From Geothrix oryzisoli (GTDB lineage Bacteria > Acidobacteriota > Holophagae > Holophagales > Holophagaceae): a stretch of 64,000 bases of DNA. The DNA is taken from positions 186,001-250,000 of the forward strand of contig NZ_JAKZLB010000005.1 in assembly GCF_022808865.1 (NCBI RefSeq), written 5' to 3'. The translations under genes and the position numbers were made by a program. The first letter of the stretch is position 1. The number at the start of each line of letters is the position of its first letter. Of this stretch, positions 61,787-64,000 are shown piece by piece. The notes beneath the pieces were generated by a model, which was not told the DNA's origin, ran no database searches, and saw nothing but the letters and a program-made list of their open reading frames with translations.

Positions 61787-64000
61787 GCGGACGGATCTGA
61801 AGAGCGTGCTGGTGCTGGGCTCGGGGCCCATCCAGATCGGGCAGGCCTGCGAGTTCGACTACTCGGGGACGCAGGCGCTGAAGGCTCTGCGGGAAGAGGG
61901 CATCCGCACCATCCTGCTGAACTCCAACCCGGCCTCGATCATGACGGACCCCGGCCGCGCGGACGCCACCTACATCGAGCCGCTCACGCTGGCCGTGCTG
62001 GAGAAGGTCATCGAGGCCGAGCAGCCCGACGCCATCCTCCCGACCGTGGGCGGCCAGACGGCCCTCAATCTCGCCATGGAGGCCCATGAGAGCGGCCTGC
62101 TGGAGCGCACGGGCGTCATGCTCATCGGCGCCCAGCCCGAGGCCATCAACCGCGGCGAGGACCGCCAGCTCTTCAAGGCCCTCATGGACGACCTGGGCCT
62201 GGAGACCTGCCGCGGCGGCTTCGCGCACAACATGGGCGAGGCCCGCGACCTGCTCAAACTGACGGGCTTCCCCGCCATCATCCGCCCCAGCTTCACCCTG
62301 GGCGGCAGCGGCGGCGGCATCGCCTACAACGTGGACGAGTTCGAGACCATCGTGGCCCGGGGCCTGGATCTGAGCCCCACCAAGCAGGTGCTCATCGAGG
62401 AGAGCATCCTGGGCTGGAAGGAGTTCGAGCTGGAGGTGGTGCGCGACCTTGACGACAACGTCGAGGTGATCTGCTCCATCGAGAACCTCGATCCCATGGG
62501 CATCCACACGGGCGACAGCATCACCGTGGCACCCGCGCTCACGCTGACGGATCCTGAGTACCAGCGCATGCGCGACGCGGCCCTGGCCGTCATCCGCGCC
62601 GTGGGCGTGGAGACCGGCGGCTCGAACATCCAGTTCGCGCTGGAGCCCGAGACCAGCCGCATCATCGTCATCGAGATGAACCCCCGCGTGAGCCGCAGCT
62701 CGGCGCTGGCGTCGAAGGCCACGGGCTTCCCCATCGCCTGGGTGGCGACGAAGCTCGCCCTGGGCTACCGGCTCTGGGAACTGCCCAACGCCATCACCCG
62801 CATGACCAAGGCGGCCTTCGAGCCGGTGCTGGACTACGTGGTGGTGAAGATCCCCCGCTTCACCTTCGAGAAGTTCCCCCAGGCCGAGAAGGTGCTGGGC
62901 ACCCAGATGAAGAGTGTGGGCGAGGTCATGAGCCTGGGCCGCAGCTTCCAGGAGGCTCTGCAGAAGGCCGTGCGCTCGCTGGAGGAGGGCCACAAGGGCA
63001 TCTCCGGCGCCCTGGAGGGCAAGCTGGACCTGGGCCGCCTCAAGGAGCACCTGCTCATTCCCGGGCCCCAGCGCATCTTCTGGGTCTACCACGCGCTGAA
63101 GGCCGGCCACAGCGTGGAGGAGCTGCACCGCCTCACGAAGATCACCCCCTGGTTCCTGCGCGAGATCGAGGAGATCGTGGTGCTGGAGGGCCGCCTCCGC
63201 AGCTTCCCCGTGGACCGGCTGCCCGAGGAGTTGCTGGAGAAGGCCAAGCGCGCCGGCTTCGCGGATGACCAGATCGCCGTGTTCTGCTCAGGCACCGAGG
63301 CTGAGGTCGCGGCCCGGCGGGAGGCCCTGGGCCTGCGCCCCGCCTACAAGCGGGTGGACACCTGCGCCGGCGAGTTCCAGGCCGAGACGCCCTACCTCTA
63401 CGGCACCTGGGAGGACCACAGCGAAGCGGAACCGACGGACCGCCCCAAGGCCATCGTGCTGGGGAGCGGCCCCAACCGCATCGGCCAGGGCGTGGAGTTC
63501 GACTGCTGCTGCGTCCAGGCGGTGGAGGCCATCCGCGCCAGCGGCGTGGAGGCCATCCTCATCAACTGCAATCCCGAGACCGTCAGCACGGACTTCGACA
63601 CCAGCGACCGCCTCTACTTCGAGCCCCTCACCTACGAGCACGTGAAGGCCGTGGTGGACCGCGAGGCCGCGGGCGGCAAGCTCCTGGGCGTCTTCGCCCA
63701 GTTCGGCGGGCAGACGCCCCTGAAGCTGGCCTCGCCTCTGCACGCCGCGGGCGTGAAGCTCCTGGGCACACCGCTCCACGCCATCCTCGACGCCGAGGAC
63801 CGCGAGCGCTTCGGCCAGGCCCTCCGGCGCCTGGACATTCCGGCCCCGGCCTGGGGCATGGCCACCAGCTACGAGCAGGCCAAGGACATCGCCCAGCGGC
63901 TCAACTACCCGGTGATGGTGCGCCCCAGCTTCGTGCTGGGCGGCCGGGCCATGGCCGTGGTCTTCGATGACGCGGGCCTGGAGAAGTACATGCGGGAGGC
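61779..64000 (+). CDS. carB: Carbamoyl phosphate synthase large subunit (5' part, runs off the window)
   Basis: About 740 residues are present of an expected 1070. ATG 61779 overlaps carA by eight bases, with CAGGAGG upstream. Visible parts: the first ATP-grasp half ([62 protein letters not shown]), the oligomerisation domain, and the start of the second half ([34 protein letters not shown]). It uses two ATP, bicarbonate and tunnelled ammonia. The allosteric C-terminal domain lies beyond base 64000. No frameshift seen. Confidence 0.97.
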   Translation, partial: MPKRTDLKSVLVLGSGPIQIGQACEFDYSGTQALKALREEGIRTILLNSNPASIMTDPGRADATYIEPLTLAVLEKVIEAEQPDAILPTVGGQTALNLAMEAHESGLLERTGVMLIGAQPEAINRGEDRQLFKALMDDLGLETCRGGFAHNMGEARDLLKLTGFPAIIRPSFTLGGSGGGIAYNVDEFETIVARGLDLSPTKQVLIEESILGWKEFELEVVRDLDDNVEVICSIENLDPMGIHTGDSITVAPALTLTDPEYQRMRDAALAVIRAVGVETGGSNIQFALEPETSRIIVIEMNPRVSRSSALASKATGFPIAWVATKLALGYRLWELPNAITRMTKAAFEPVLDYVVVKIPRFTFEKFPQAEKVLGTQMKSVGEVMSLGRSFQEALQKAVRSLEEGHKGISGALEGKLDLGRLKEHLLIPGPQRIFWVYHALKAGHSVEELHRLTKITPWFLREIEEIVVLEGRLRSFPVDRLPEELLEKAKRAGFADDQIAVFCSGTEAEVAARREALGLRPAYKRVDTCAGEFQAETPYLYGTWEDHSEAEPTDRPKAIVLGSGPNRIGQGVEFDCCCVQAVEAIRASGVEAILINCNPETVSTDFDTSDRLYFEPLTYEHVKAVVDREAAGGKLLGVFAQFGGQTPLKLASPLHAAGVKLLGTPLHAILDAEDRERFGQALRRLDIPAPAWGMATSYEQAKDIAQRLNYPVMVRPSFVLGGRAMAVVFDDAGLEKYMRE

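Overview
The window is about 64 kb of GC-rich, gene-dense bacterial chromosome. It has conserved housekeeping genes (lepA, miaB, pcrA/uvrD, mutS2, rpsU, scpB, psd, tadA, carAB, nadE), four tRNA genes, two TonB-dependent receptors (one of the large Oar type with an N-terminal carboxypeptidase-regulatory-like domain), small c-type cytochromes, a hemerythrin, and a Ser/Thr kinase with a C-terminal membrane anchor. This points to a Gram-negative, respiring, free-living organism. The style best fits Acidobacteriota of the Holophagae (Geothrix/Holophaga) lineage, but that placement is an inference from gene style and not a database match.

Layout. 1-9.5 kb: lepA, a MshEN-domain protein, a ChpT-like phosphotransfer protein overlapping a TonB receptor, miaB, an aldose-epimerase-like gene, a GH19-like hydrolase, tRNA-Leu(TAA) and two small cytochromes c. 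9.5-22.3 kb: pcrA/uvrD, an SDR epimerase, a TPR/zinc-ribbon sensor-like protein, an FAD dehydrogenase, polyphosphate:AMP phosphotransferase, a PPDK/PEP-synthase regulator, a PAS histidine kinase, NAD synthetase, tRNA-Leu(CAA) and hemerythrin. 22.4-39.4 kb: Oar-type receptor, mutS2, rpsU, receiver-Ser/Thr kinase, a psd-scpB-zinc-ribbon operon, an ICMT-like methyltransferase with hutD, a YncE-like propeller, a LivK-like binding protein, a TauE/SafE permease, mobB, tRNA-Ser(GGA) and pepD. 39.4-44.6 kb: an accessory island preceded by a 373-base gene-free, partly AT-rich stretch. It holds a 50-codon small ORF, an acyl-CoA dehydrogenase, a two-domain adenylation-carrier NRPS protein with an asparagine-like specificity code, a left-handed-beta-helix acyltransferase and an Sfp-type phosphopantetheinyl transferase. 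This looks like a self-contained minimal pathway that activates and oxidises a carrier-bound amino acid. It has no condensation or release domain and is the best candidate for an undescribed system. 44.7-52.3 kb: a tightly overlapping membrane operon (RDD, RDD, SpoIIM/DUF95, DUF4129, DUF4350, MoxR, DUF58), cut between its two RDD genes by a MITE-like element. 52.3-60 kb: a Kelch lipoprotein, tRNA-Ser(CGA), a DUF2891 protein and a three-gene envelope cluster (exported helical protein, outer-membrane barrel, PKD protein) of unknown function. 60-64 kb: tadA, then carAB behind a transcription-attenuator-like leader; carB runs off the end.

Non-coding structure is notable. A repeat built on GCTGATAG/GCTGACAG units lies in four convergent gene junctions and supplies the stop codons of several unrelated genes. 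A second repeat family lies upstream of miaB. A 341-base palindrome-rich MITE interrupts the DUF58/MoxR operon. The many long antisense reading frames are by-products of high GC and were left out.
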